Origin: Eubacterium sp. MSJ-33
Lineage (GTDB): Bacteria; Bacillota; Clostridia; Lachnospirales; Lachnospiraceae
Assembly (NCBI RefSeq): GCF_022174665.1
Contig: NZ_CP076562.1
Coordinates: forward strand, 2,496,525 to 2,560,524
Direction of reading: 5' to 3'
DNA length: 64,000 nt
Both the position numbers and the translations under genes were made by a program. The notes under the pieces are model-generated. The model saw only the letters and a list, made by a program, of their open reading frames with translations. It was not told where the DNA came from and did no database searches. Shown here piece after piece: positions 52,151 through 60,629 of the stretch (positions are counted from its first letter, which is position 1; the number at the start of each line of letters is the position of its first letter).

Positions 52151-52730
52151 ATGACGATCAAAGATATAGCAAAATTATCGAAGAGAGCAATTTTGAACCA
52201 AACGGAAATGCCAGAAAGCTGAAACGATGTGGCGGAAATACAGTTACAATTATCATGAAAGGCCGGCACAATAGTTTCTTCATTTGATGAACGTATGAAT
52301 GAACTTGACATACCCTGTGTTGTTGCAACTACGAGTGCAAGGGAGTTAGCGTTTGACAATGTATCTTCTGTATGTGTAGATGATGAGGCTGCAACCATGG
52401 AACTCGTGCAGTATTTAACAGGCTACGGACACAAAGATATTGTCGTAATGGGGGGCGAGATTTCAGATAAACAGATCAGTTTCTCGCGTTATCTTGGGTG
52501 TAAAAAAGGCTTTGAAAAAAGTACCGGATGATATATCGGTGGTAGGTTTCGATGGTACAGTCATATCGAGATTTTACACACCGAGAATTACATCAATGGG
52601 TCAGGACATAAACAGCATTGCGAAGCGGAGTGTGGAGCTTTTGATGAAGCATATACATTACACACTGGGGTGTGAACATGATTATGCCCCACACAATCTG
52701 ATCGAGGGCGAAAGCGTACGCAGAGTATAA
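52151..52730 (+). pseudogene. LacI-family regulator, decayed
   Basis: Begins like a LacI headpiece (MTIKDIAKLSK) but loses most of the helix-turn-helix and the start of the sugar-binding domain to deletions and stops. Later pieces are recognisable: DIPCVVATTSARELAFDNVS, VDDEAATMELVQYLTGYGHK, then after a frame change VPDDISVVGFDGTVISRFYT and RRV at the end. It lies just upstream of malQ, where a maltose-type repressor would be expected. Confidence 0.8.
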
Positions 52731-52762
52731 TTGTTTTGCCTTGACGTATAAGGAGGACATAT

Positions 52763-54259
52763 ATGGATAAAACAGCAGGAATATTGTTCGCGATTTCCAG
52801 TCTGCCATCAAAGTATGGAATTGGCTGCTTTTCCAAAGAAGCATATAAATTTGTGGATTGGTTAGTGGAAGCTGGTCAGACGTTCTGGCAGATTTTACCT
52901 TTGGGACCTACCGGATATGGAGATTCTCCATACCAGTCGTTTTCCACATTTGCCGGGAATCCGTACTTCATAGATCTGGAAACTTTAATTAGCGAAGGTT
53001 TATTGACAAGAGAAGAATGTGATAGTGTTGACTTTGGAACAGACGAACAGTCTGTTGATTATGAAAAACAATATAATGGACGGTATGTATTGCTCCGCAA
53101 GGCTTGTGAGAGAAGCAGGCATAAGAACAGTACAGAGTATAAGGCGTTCTTAGAGAAGAATGAAGCGTGGGTGTATGACTATTGCTTATATATGGCAGTA
53201 AAAAATCATTTTGGTGGAATGAACTGGACTGAATGGCCGGAGGCAATTCATAGTCGTACAGAAGAAGGTTTACGTGAATATAAAGAGAAGCTGGCAGACG
53301 AAATTGATTTTCAGTTATTTATGCAGTTCCAGTTTTTCAACCAGTGGTATAAGCTCAGAGCTTACGCCAATAAAAAAGGAATTAAAATTATCGGAGATAT
53401 TCCGATTTATGTATCATTGGATAGTGCAGATGCATGGTCGCATCCGGAATTGTTCCAGTTAGATGAACATTGTACACCGAAGGCTGTTGCGGGATGTCCG
53501 CCGGACGGATTTTCGGCTGATGGGCAGATGTGGGGAAATCCTCTTTATGATTGGGATTACCACAAAAAGACAGAGTATGCATGGTGGATTGAACGGCTTT
53601 CATTCTGCTTCGAGTTATATGATGTTGTACGTATTGATCATTTCCGTGGTTTTGATGAATATTATTCCATCCCATACGGGGATAAGACCGCGGTAAATGG
53701 CAGTTGGAAAAAAGGTCCTGGCATGGATTTGTTCCATACAATCGAAAAGAAGATTGGCAGGAAATCCGTGATTGCGGAGGATCTTGGCTATATAACGGAT
53801 ACAGTCCGTAAGCTTGTTGCAGATAGCGGGTTCATGGGGACGAAAGTGTTGGAATTCGCATTTGACACAAGAGATACGGGTTCGGCGAGGGAGTATTTAC
53901 CTCATAATTATATTGAGAATTGTGTAGCGTATACAGGCACGCATGACAATGAGACACTGGTCGGCTGGTGGCAGGAGGTCGATGACGAAGGTAGGAAAAA
54001 AGCAAGAGACTATCTGTGTGATTACTATACACCGGCAGATAAAATGTATATTCCGCTCATTGGCGTAATCATGCGAAGTAATGCGAAAATCTGTATTGTT
54101 CCAATTCAGGATTACCTTGGCTTAGACAACAAGTCGAGAATGAATACACCTTCTTCGGTTGGCAGCAATTGGAGATGGCGGGTAGACAGCAAAGCGTTAA
54201 ATAAGACTTTTGCCAAGGAGATAAAAGCGATTACGGTTCGTTATGAACGCTGTAACTAA
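52763..54259 (+). CDS. malQ: 4-alpha-glucanotransferase (amylomaltase)
   Basis: A 498-residue GH77 enzyme that transfers alpha-1,4-glucan segments during maltodextrin or glycogen use. Motifs: AGILFAISSLPSKYGIGCF; FWQILPLGPTGYGDSPYQ; IIGDIPIYVSLDSADAW; the nucleophile region VVRIDHFRGF; acid Glu in VIAEDLGY; and GTHDNETLVGW with the third Asp. The start follows AAGGAGG. It is full length and ends at a terminator. The adjacent LacI-type repressor is broken. Confidence 0.95.
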   Translation: MDKTAGILFAISSLPSKYGIGCFSKEAYKFVDWLVEAGQTFWQILPLGPTGYGDSPYQSFSTFAGNPYFIDLETLISEGLLTREECDSVDFGTDEQSVDYEKQYNGRYVLLRKACERSRHKNSTEYKAFLEKNEAWVYDYCLYMAVKNHFGGMNWTEWPEAIHSRTEEGLREYKEKLADEIDFQLFMQFQFFNQWYKLRAYANKKGIKIIGDIPIYVSLDSADAWSHPELFQLDEHCTPKAVAGCPPDGFSADGQMWGNPLYDWDYHKKTEYAWWIERLSFCFELYDVVRIDHFRGFDEYYSIPYGDKTAVNGSWKKGPGMDLFHTIEKKIGRKSVIAEDLGYITDTVRKLVADSGFMGTKVLEFAFDTRDTGSAREYLPHNYIENCVAYTGTHDNETLVGWWQEVDDEGRKKARDYLCDYYTPADKMYIPLIGVIMRSNAKICIVPIQDYLGLDNKSRMNTPSSVGSNWRWRVDSKALNKTFAKEIKAITVRYERCN

Positions 54260-54283
54260 TTTATATCTGATGATTTTTTGAAG

Positions 54284-54317
54284 GCGCCCCGGGTTTTTAT
54301 GTTACCTGGGGCGTTTT
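54284..54317 (+). terminator. Terminator of malQ
   Basis: GCGCCCCGGGT pairs with ACCTGGGGCGT, followed by TTTTC. Confidence 0.8.
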
Positions 54318-54322
54318 TCATA

Positions 54323-54415
54323 GATACGCCGGATAAGCAGAAGAGCCTGCAGGATTATCTTAATATGGCGGACCAGTCTATGTATGAGAATAAGAGAAAA
54401 AAGAGAACAACATAA
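54323..54415 (+). pseudogene. GGDEF-domain C-terminal scrap
   Basis: 30 codons ending LNMADQSMYENKRKKRTT and a stop, the standard last helix of a diguanylate cyclase. Nothing upstream in frame matches; it is a deletion remnant joined to the malQ terminator. Confidence 0.65.
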
Positions 54416-54469
54416 AATAAATTCATCGGAGTAATGGTATCAGCGCGTAGCGGAATGGAGGAACGTTAA

Positions 54470-55279
54470 ATGGGAAGAAATACAAATGTAGAGGTGTTTG
54501 AGGATACAGAGAAGATGTGCAGGGAACATGCACGGCTGGTGGAAGGTGTGAAGAAATCCAGGGTAGGGCAGAAACTGATCCTGGAGAAGGAACCATTCCC
54601 CACACCAAAGCTCAACATCTATGAAGAGAAAGCACACGTTGTTGTATCGAAGAAACGTAGTCTGGAAGCTGCGCGTGCTTATAAGGGAACGAAAACTGCC
54701 GTGCATAATTTTGCGTCGGCGAAGAATCCGGGCGGCGGAGTTGTGAATGGTGCTAGCGCACAGGAGGAATGCCTGTGCCGGTGTTCGGATCTGTATTTCT
54801 GTCTGAATACAAATGCGATGATGGAAGGCTTCTACCTGCCACATCGTGCGATGTCGAGTCTGCTCTATAACGGCGATGTCATCTACACGCCGGATATCAT
54901 CGTGTTCAAAAGTGATGATGCATCCCCGCGCACGATGCCGGAGAAGGACTGGTACGAGGTCGATATAATTACCTGTGCCGCACCGAATCTGCGCCACGGA
55001 ATTCTTGGCGGAAACACGGATTTAAGAACCATTCATGAGACACGCCTGCGCCGGATGCTGGATATCGCAGTGACCGAGGGCGTGGAGTCGATTGTGCTGG
55101 GTGCTTTCGGATGTGGTGTATTTATGAATGATCCTGCTATTGTGGCAGATGCTTCGAAGCGTGTGCTGAAGGATTATTTATATGCATTTAAGAATATCGA
55201 ATATGCAGTATATTGCAGCTCGAAGAACGACTCGAATTATCAGGCGTTTCACCGGGCACTCGCGGAGTATTGTGGGTGA
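54470..55279 (+). CDS. TIGR02452-type macrodomain protein (bacterial PARG-like)
   Basis: A 269-residue protein. The catalytic loop of bacterial poly(ADP-ribose) glycohydrolase-like proteins is present (FASAKNPGGGVVNGASAQEE), together with the later macrodomain segment VLGAFGCGVFMNDPAIVA. These enzymes remove ADP-ribose from proteins or nucleic acids; the substrate here is unknown. The start follows ATGGAGGAACG. It precedes a small coiled-coil protein gene by 96 bases. Confidence 0.88.
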   Translation: MGRNTNVEVFEDTEKMCREHARLVEGVKKSRVGQKLILEKEPFPTPKLNIYEEKAHVVVSKKRSLEAARAYKGTKTAVHNFASAKNPGGGVVNGASAQEECLCRCSDLYFCLNTNAMMEGFYLPHRAMSSLLYNGDVIYTPDIIVFKSDDASPRTMPEKDWYEVDIITCAAPNLRHGILGGNTDLRTIHETRLRRMLDIAVTEGVESIVLGAFGCGVFMNDPAIVADASKRVLKDYLYAFKNIEYAVYCSSKNDSNYQAFHRALAEYCG

Positions 55280-55375
55280 TTGAACTACCCGTTCAATGAC
55301 ACCCCCGGATTCCTGCGGTAGACTGCAAATATGAAACAAAAAGAAAATGCAGTGAATGAAACGGAGGAATGAACG

Positions 55376-55891
55376 ATGCAGAAAATGACATCCGCTTATG
55401 CGAACAAGATGCTTCGCAGTCTGGAAGAAGATAAGAATTATTGGCTGAAGAAGGAATCGGAATCAAGCACGTATGTGGCCGCGGTGGACGAAGAGCCGGT
55501 GATTCCGGATTACGATTATGCTACGGTTGCTGCAACGATTGCGGAGATTGATGCGAAGATGGCAGTCATCAAGCACGCTTTGAATCTCGCAAATGCAACC
55601 GCGAAGGTGCAGGTTGGCGACACGGAAATGAGCGTGGATACGATCCTTGTGAAGATGGCGCAGTTGAACAGACGTAAGGCAGTTCTTGATTACATGCGGA
55701 AACAGCTTCCGAAGTCAAGAGCATCGCAGGGAGGATACTTGTCCAGAAGCACGTCGCCGGAGTATCGCTATATCAACTACGATCTCGATACCGTGAAGAA
55801 GGACTATGAGCAGGTCGCGAAGGAGATTCTGGATATGCAGATGGCTTTGGATATGCATAATCAGACGATTCAGTTTGACGTGGATCTGTAA
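55376..55891 (+). CDS. Helical protein, possibly DIP1984/DUF6847-like
   Basis: A 171-residue soluble protein behind ACGGAGGAATG. Mostly long helices (VAATIAEIDAKMAVIKHALN; VDTILVKMAQLNRRKAVLDY; KKDYEQVAKEILDMQMALDM) around a charged SRSTSPEYRYINYDLD loop. The helix-loop layout recalls the DIP1984 superfamily, but I cannot confirm the assignment. Neighbour of the PARG-like gene; a functional link is possible but unproven. Confidence 0.5.
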   Translation: MQKMTSAYANKMLRSLEEDKNYWLKKESESSTYVAAVDEEPVIPDYDYATVAATIAEIDAKMAVIKHALNLANATAKVQVGDTEMSVDTILVKMAQLNRRKAVLDYMRKQLPKSRASQGGYLSRSTSPEYRYINYDLDTVKKDYEQVAKEILDMQMALDMHNQTIQFDVDL

Positions 55892-56242
55892 GAAGGATTC
55901 CGAAGCAGGACAGACAATATACGTGCATGTATATAAAAAATAGAATGGTTATTGTTCAAGGTAAATGCTTATCTGTTATCCGTTATTGGTTATATGTTTA
56001 TGTTCATGGATATAACAAATGGGGATGTCTGACAAACAATTAAATCATCAAACTTTTTTCTGTTCTGCTTAAAAACCTGCGGGAAACCGCGTGCGGAGGT
56101 TCGGTTACAGGCACATAATCTGATTGAATACGATAATTGGGAAGAGAGGACTGGGAAGGGTTCTCTCTTTTTTGCAATAAGTCTATCATTGCGGAGCATC
56201 ATCGAAAGATGCTGGGAAGACAACTTGTACTTAAATAAGACA
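55892..56242. other. Gene-free stretch
   Basis: About 350 bases without a credible gene. A terminator-like GAGAGGACT ... TTCTCTCTTTTTT lies at 56143-56174. A small GC-rich palindromic patch (CCTGCGGGAAACCGCG) lies at 56072-56090. No RNA family is recognised. Confidence 0.4.
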
Positions 56243-56276
56243 GAGGGACGCTCCTTGTGATAAAGAAGCGTCCCTC
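56243..56276 (-). terminator. GGGACGC hairpin, copy 1
   Basis: GAGGGACGCT pairs with AGCGTCCCTC around CCTTGTGATAAAGA. It lies right after the stop of the minus-strand sigma factor and is a near copy of 57635-57667. Confidence 0.7.
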
Positions 56277-56280
56277 AATT

Positions 56281-57510
56281 CTACGGGGAGAAGTAGGTTA
56301 CATGGTCGTATGTACAAGGGATGACAACATTTCCGGTTTTGTCGATATAGCCCCAAAAACCATACTGATTCTGAACACATGCAAGTCCTTCGCGGAAATC
56401 ATATACGGATTCATACTGGAAGTCAATGACGAGATTACCCTGTTCATCGATAAATCCCCAGTTCCCGTGGAGATTTTCTTTGACTGCTGCAAGACCGTCC
56501 GAGAATTCTCCGACGACCTCTAATTTGATATCCAGATTTCTTGCATCCGCTGATGGAGTGGTTGCATCTCCGGTATTTTCTTCAGAGGATGTGTCGTCAG
56601 CGATGGCTGTGGTATCCGATGGTTCGGATCCCATTTCTGTTGTAATTGTGCTTTCTGTCGTGATGTTTGCGACCGTTGTCGTATCTTTTCCTTTGTCACG
56701 GTTGCCTAAGATGATTGCGGCTGCAATCCCTCCTACGACTACGATGCCAGCAGCACTGGCGATAATTTTTGCTTTTGTGGTTTTTAACATTCCGTCTGCT
56801 CCTTTCTTTGCTGCGCCTTTAATTAGTGTATTTGTAGAGACGGAAGTAAAAATATTGGCAGGTGTCGGAGAGACATGGTACAGACTCTTGAATTCTTCTG
56901 TGAACAGGCACGCAAGAAGCGGGATGGCTCCAACAGAGTACAGCTTCTCGTTGTTGATGTTCTCGTACTGGGTAACTGCCTGCTTGATTTTGCCGCGCGC
57001 AACGCTCAGACGGTATGTAACCGTTCCGACCGGACATTCCATGATCTCTGCAATTTCAGATACGGAAAATCCGTTGAAGTAATGCAGAAATACTGTCTGA
57101 AACTGTACGTCGTTTAAGCATGTACGGATAATATTCATCACAAGCTGGCGTTTCTCCTGATTCGTGATGTAATCCTCTGGCAGAAAGTTTTCGTTTTCTT
57201 CCAGGATGACATTTTCTGCGGAATCCATATCCACGGGAACTGGATTGTTTCGTGCCAGAATGTTCTTGCATTTGTTTACAGCAATGCGGTTTAACCAATA
57301 CAGGAATTTGTCCTTGTCCTGCAGTGTGGACAGGGAATTCATGACGGTCACGTAGACTTCCTGCGTGGTATCCGCCGCGTCCTGTTCATTTTTCAGAAAA
57401 CTGAAGCAGGTGTAATAGACCGTCCAATATGTCTGTTTGTAGATTTCTTCCAGTGCTGACTGATCGCCTTGCATGGCCAGCTCTACATAGTAGCTTAAGT
57501 TTGAATCCAT
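56281..57510 (-). CDS. Membrane-tethered ECF sigma factor with WG-repeat outer domain
   Basis: 409 residues in one chain. Sigma region 2 (about 5-85: QSALEEIYKQTYWTVYYTCF; KDKFLYWLNRIAVNKCK) and region 4 (about 120-180: VFLHYFNGFSVSEIAEIMEC, then GTVTYRLSVARGK) are complete. A linker of about 70 residues and one membrane helix (249-268, IIASAAGIVVVGGIAAAIIL) follow, then a Thr/Ser/Asp-rich stalk and an outside C-terminal domain of WG repeats (NWGFIDEQGNLVI; FWGYIDKTGNVVI). The start follows AGAGGAGAG. The N-terminal 270 residues are almost the same as in the 57689-59254 gene. No anti-sigma gene adjoins. Whether the sigma part is released by proteolysis is unknown. Confidence 0.88.
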   Translation of the reverse strand: MDSNLSYYVELAMQGDQSALEEIYKQTYWTVYYTCFSFLKNEQDAADTTQEVYVTVMNSLSTLQDKDKFLYWLNRIAVNKCKNILARNNPVPVDMDSAENVILEENENFLPEDYITNQEKRQLVMNIIRTCLNDVQFQTVFLHYFNGFSVSEIAEIMECPVGTVTYRLSVARGKIKQAVTQYENINNEKLYSVGAIPLLACLFTEEFKSLYHVSPTPANIFTSVSTNTLIKGAAKKGADGMLKTTKAKIIASAAGIVVVGGIAAAIILGNRDKGKDTTTVANITTESTITTEMGSEPSDTTAIADDTSSEENTGDATTPSADARNLDIKLEVVGEFSDGLAAVKENLHGNWGFIDEQGNLVIDFQYESVYDFREGLACVQNQYGFWGYIDKTGNVVIPCTYDHVTYFSP

Positions 57511-57634
57511 AGTTTTTTCTCTCCTCTTATAATATTTGATAAGTCTCTACATAATATAGACAAGTTTCGGACTTAAAATATTGAGTTTATTATAAATTTT
57601 TTTGAAAAAATTTGGAAGTATATTTATAAGACAA

Positions 57635-57667
57635 GGGGACGCTCCTTGCGACAGAAGAAGCGTCCCC
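57635..57667 (-). terminator. GGGACGC hairpin, copy 2
   Basis: GGGGACGCT pairs with AGCGTCCCC around CCTTGCGACAGAAGA, directly after the stop of the second sigma factor. It shares loop and flanks (AAGACAAG/AAGACAGA) with copy 1. Confidence 0.7.
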
Positions 57668-57688
57668 AGTTTTACAAATGCAATTTTG

Positions 57689-59254
57689 TTAACGATACCA
57701 CTCAAATTTTGTGATTTTATTATCATTATCTACATAGGCATTAATTTCATATTCACATTCGTCATTTGCCCATTTATATGACATGGATAATCCACCTGCA
57801 TTATATGCCGTACCATACAGCGAAATCATATCTTCTATGTTAGAACCCAATCGAATTGTGTCATCAAAGACTAAATCCACTGCATCCGTTACATAGGCAC
57901 CCGTTAATGTGCATTCGGATAATGGAAGGTCACCGTCAGTATAATTTGCAAAATATAATGTGATTGCAGCTGAAAAATCACCGGCTTCTTTATAAAATTT
58001 TACTGATTTCTCTGTTTCGCCTGCCGCAATATTTACACTTCCTATGTCTTTTCTATCTGATATATATAAATCCAGCCACGAATCATAACCTTTTAGATTT
58101 CCATCTTCAATGCATGCGGATAAAATATCGTTCACAGAAGTTTCAATGCCATCAAGTTTAAGCTCCGCTGAATTAATGTCATTTGTTCCATAAATAATAT
58201 CGCCAAATGTAGCCTTATAATCATCCTTGTAACTATTTTTTAGTCCACAGAAACCATCTTCCGTACTCTGTGTGTTGGCAGATGTATTTTCATCTGAAAG
58301 AGCACCATCCGACTGACTGCTGTCATCTGTCGAGACCTCATCCTCTTTGTGCTCTGGTTCCACAGTGCTGTCTGCTGCTTCTGTCGTAAATGTACCTTCC
58401 GTTGTGATGCTGCCGGCGGTGGTTGGATCTTTCTCTTTGTTTCGTGTGCCTGTGATGATTGCGGCTGCAATTCCTCCTACAACTATGATGCCAGCGGCGC
58501 TGGCGATGATTTTTGCTTTTGCGGTTTTTAACATTCCGTCCGCTCCTTTCTTTGCGACTGCTTTTGCGAGTGTATTTGTAGAGACGGAATTGAAAATATT
58601 AGCAGGGGTTGGAGAGACGTGGTACAGACTCCGGAACTCCTCTGAGAACAGACAGGCAAGAAGCGGGATGGCTCCAACGGAGTACAGCTTTTCGTTGTTG
58701 ATGTTCTCGTACTGGGTAACTGCCTGCTTGATTTTGCCGCGCGCAACGCTCAGACGGTATGTAACCGTTCCGACCGGACATTCCATGATCTCTGCAATTT
58801 CAGATACGGAAAATCCGTTGAAGTAATGCAGAAATACTGTCTGAAACTGTACGTCGTTTAAGCATGTACGGATAATATTCATCACAAGTTGGCGTTTCTC
58901 CTGATTCGTGATGTAATCCTCTGGCAGAAAGTTTTCGTTTTCTTCCAGGATGACATTTTCAGCAACATCCATATCTACGGTAACCGGATTGTTCCGTGCC
59001 AGAATGTTCTTGCATTTGTTTACCGCAATGCGGTTTAACCAGTACAGGAATTTATCCTTGTCCTGCAGTGTGGACAGGGAATTCATGACAGTCACGTAGA
59101 CTTCCTGCGTGGTATCTGCTGCGTCCTGCTCGTTCTTTAGGAAACTGAAGCATGTATAATATACCGTCCAGTATGTTCGCCTGTAGATCTCCTCAAGCGC
59201 TGCTTGATCTCCCTGCATTGCCAGTTCTACATAGTAGCTTAAGTTTGAATCCAT
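57689..59254 (-). CDS. Membrane-tethered ECF sigma factor with unrelated outer domain
   Basis: 521 residues. The sigma half and membrane helix match the neighbouring paralog nearly residue for residue, for example QAALEEIYRRTYWTVYYTC, and region 4 is identical. After the helix comes a longer acidic Ser/Thr stalk (about 275-345), then an outside domain of about 170 residues. That domain has a DDYKATFGDIIYG-like opening, DGIETSVNDILSACIEDGN, an internal repeat around IRLGSNIEDMISLYG, and an ending with alternating Trp/Tyr/Glu. It is not related to WG repeats and I do not recognise it; the segment with SNIEDMISLYGTAY recalls small beta sandwich domains of exported proteins. Same ribosome site and upstream DNA as the paralog. 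Confidence 0.85.
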   Translation of the reverse strand: MDSNLSYYVELAMQGDQAALEEIYRRTYWTVYYTCFSFLKNEQDAADTTQEVYVTVMNSLSTLQDKDKFLYWLNRIAVNKCKNILARNNPVTVDMDVAENVILEENENFLPEDYITNQEKRQLVMNIIRTCLNDVQFQTVFLHYFNGFSVSEIAEIMECPVGTVTYRLSVARGKIKQAVTQYENINNEKLYSVGAIPLLACLFSEEFRSLYHVSPTPANIFNSVSTNTLAKAVAKKGADGMLKTAKAKIIASAAGIIVVGGIAAAIITGTRNKEKDPTTAGSITTEGTFTTEAADSTVEPEHKEDEVSTDDSSQSDGALSDENTSANTQSTEDGFCGLKNSYKDDYKATFGDIIYGTNDINSAELKLDGIETSVNDILSACIEDGNLKGYDSWLDLYISDRKDIGSVNIAAGETEKSVKFYKEAGDFSAAITLYFANYTDGDLPLSECTLTGAYVTDAVDLVFDDTIRLGSNIEDMISLYGTAYNAGGLSMSYKWANDECEYEINAYVDNDNKITKFEWYR

Positions 59255-59503
59255 AGTTTTGTCTCTCCTCTTATAATATTTGATAAGTCTCTACATAATA
59301 AAGACAAGATTCGATCTCGAAATGTTGGGTTTATTATATATATTTTTTAAATTTCTCACAATATGTTTAGTGGAGACGTTATGAAAAGATAACAATTGTT
59401 GTAATGACATGTAAGCACAAATGCGGTAGAATAATTAATAACATGTAGTGAGACAGAGGGACGATCCACAAGACAAAAGAAACGTCCCGAAAGGAGAGCA
59501 GTT
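59255..59503. other. Divergent regulatory region with hairpin copy 3
   Basis: The 80 bases upstream of the second sigma gene nearly repeat those upstream of the first (shared ATTATGTAGAGACTTATCAA on the minus strand). At 59455-59488, GAGGGACGATCC ... AAACGTCCCG is a degenerate copy of the GGGACGC hairpin, here placed in the leader of the plus-strand esterase gene. Confidence 0.55.
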
Positions 59504-60544
59504 ATGATAAATGTAGCAGAGATTATGAAGCGAGGAACGGAGAACAAAGAACTTCCGCTATGGGTGAATATGCGCCATGCGTGGATGGTGAATGACGGAT
59601 TGCGCGACAAAGATCTGGAATATCCGGAAAATGTTGTACAGATCAAAAATTTAGATTATAAGAAGAAATTGGATGCAGAGCGGTTTGCTGCGATTTTGGA
59701 TAGCTGGAAGATGGATAAGCAAAGGGAGATGTTGTATGCATCATCCGGGGATGCGTCGGACATTGATTCAGACAGCTATGTATCGAACAGTCTGTTTGAT
59801 CTTTGTGTGCCGGCATCTTATATGGGAGACTCGGATAAAGCATATCCGGTGATCGTCAGTGTGCATGGTGGTGGCTGGTTTTATGGAGATAAGGAACTGT
59901 ATAGCCATTATTGCTGTCATCTGGTACAAAGCGGATTCGTAGTTGTGAATTTTAATTATCGTCTGGCACCGCAGAATAAATATCCGTCTGCCATAGAGGA
60001 TGTAGCATATCTCGTAAAATATATTGATGATCATGCGCGGGTGTTTGGCCTGGATATGAATCGGTTTTTCATGTTGGGAGATTCGGCGGGAGCACAGCTC
60101 ACTGCGCAGTATTGCATTGCTGCGTCAAATCAGGAATATCGGGAGAAACTGGATTATTTTACCTATGATAAGCTGCCGGTTCGTGTTTGCCTGAATTGTG
60201 GTGCATACGACATGGGAAAACGGGATGACACGATCTCAAACTGGTATCTCAGGAAAGAGGGTACGTTGGTTGTGTCAGAAGAACAGTATCGGCTGTTCAT
60301 GGATCAGTTAGCATATATGAATGCGGATTTTCCGGAAGCGTATCTGATGTACAGTGAGAATGATGATCTGCGGTTTCACACGATAGAACTGGATAAGAGG
60401 ATGAATGATATTGGTGTGGCGCATGTGACGCGGGCATTTGGCGCTGGGCATCCGGAAAGTGGTCATGTATTTCATCTGAATCTTCGAAATTCGGATGGTG
60501 TACAGTGCAATGAGGAAGAGTGTTGTTTTTTTAAAAACAAATAA
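59504..60544 (+). CDS. Alpha/beta-hydrolase esterase (HSL/acetylesterase type)
   Basis: A 346-residue enzyme. The oxyanion motif HGGGW and the nucleophile motif GDSAGAQ are present; the acid is probably Asp in SENDDLRF and the base His in SGHVFHLN. The fold continues with FNYRLAPQNKYPSAIEDV, typical of hormone-sensitive-lipase-like esterases. The start follows AAAGGAGAG. No signal peptide, so cytoplasmic. The ester substrate is unknown; it could be an acetylated sugar. Confidence 0.88.
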   Translation: MINVAEIMKRGTENKELPLWVNMRHAWMVNDGLRDKDLEYPENVVQIKNLDYKKKLDAERFAAILDSWKMDKQREMLYASSGDASDIDSDSYVSNSLFDLCVPASYMGDSDKAYPVIVSVHGGGWFYGDKELYSHYCCHLVQSGFVVVNFNYRLAPQNKYPSAIEDVAYLVKYIDDHARVFGLDMNRFFMLGDSAGAQLTAQYCIAASNQEYREKLDYFTYDKLPVRVCLNCGAYDMGKRDDTISNWYLRKEGTLVVSEEQYRLFMDQLAYMNADFPEAYLMYSENDDLRFHTIELDKRMNDIGVAHVTRAFGAGHPESGHVFHLNLRNSDGVQCNEEECCFFKNK

Positions 60545-60629
60545 AACAACAAGTTTAATGATAAATCGGCTTTTTGAAGGTATAATCCTTTCACAAACGG
60601 AAGAAACAAAAGGAAAGGATGAGAGCGAC

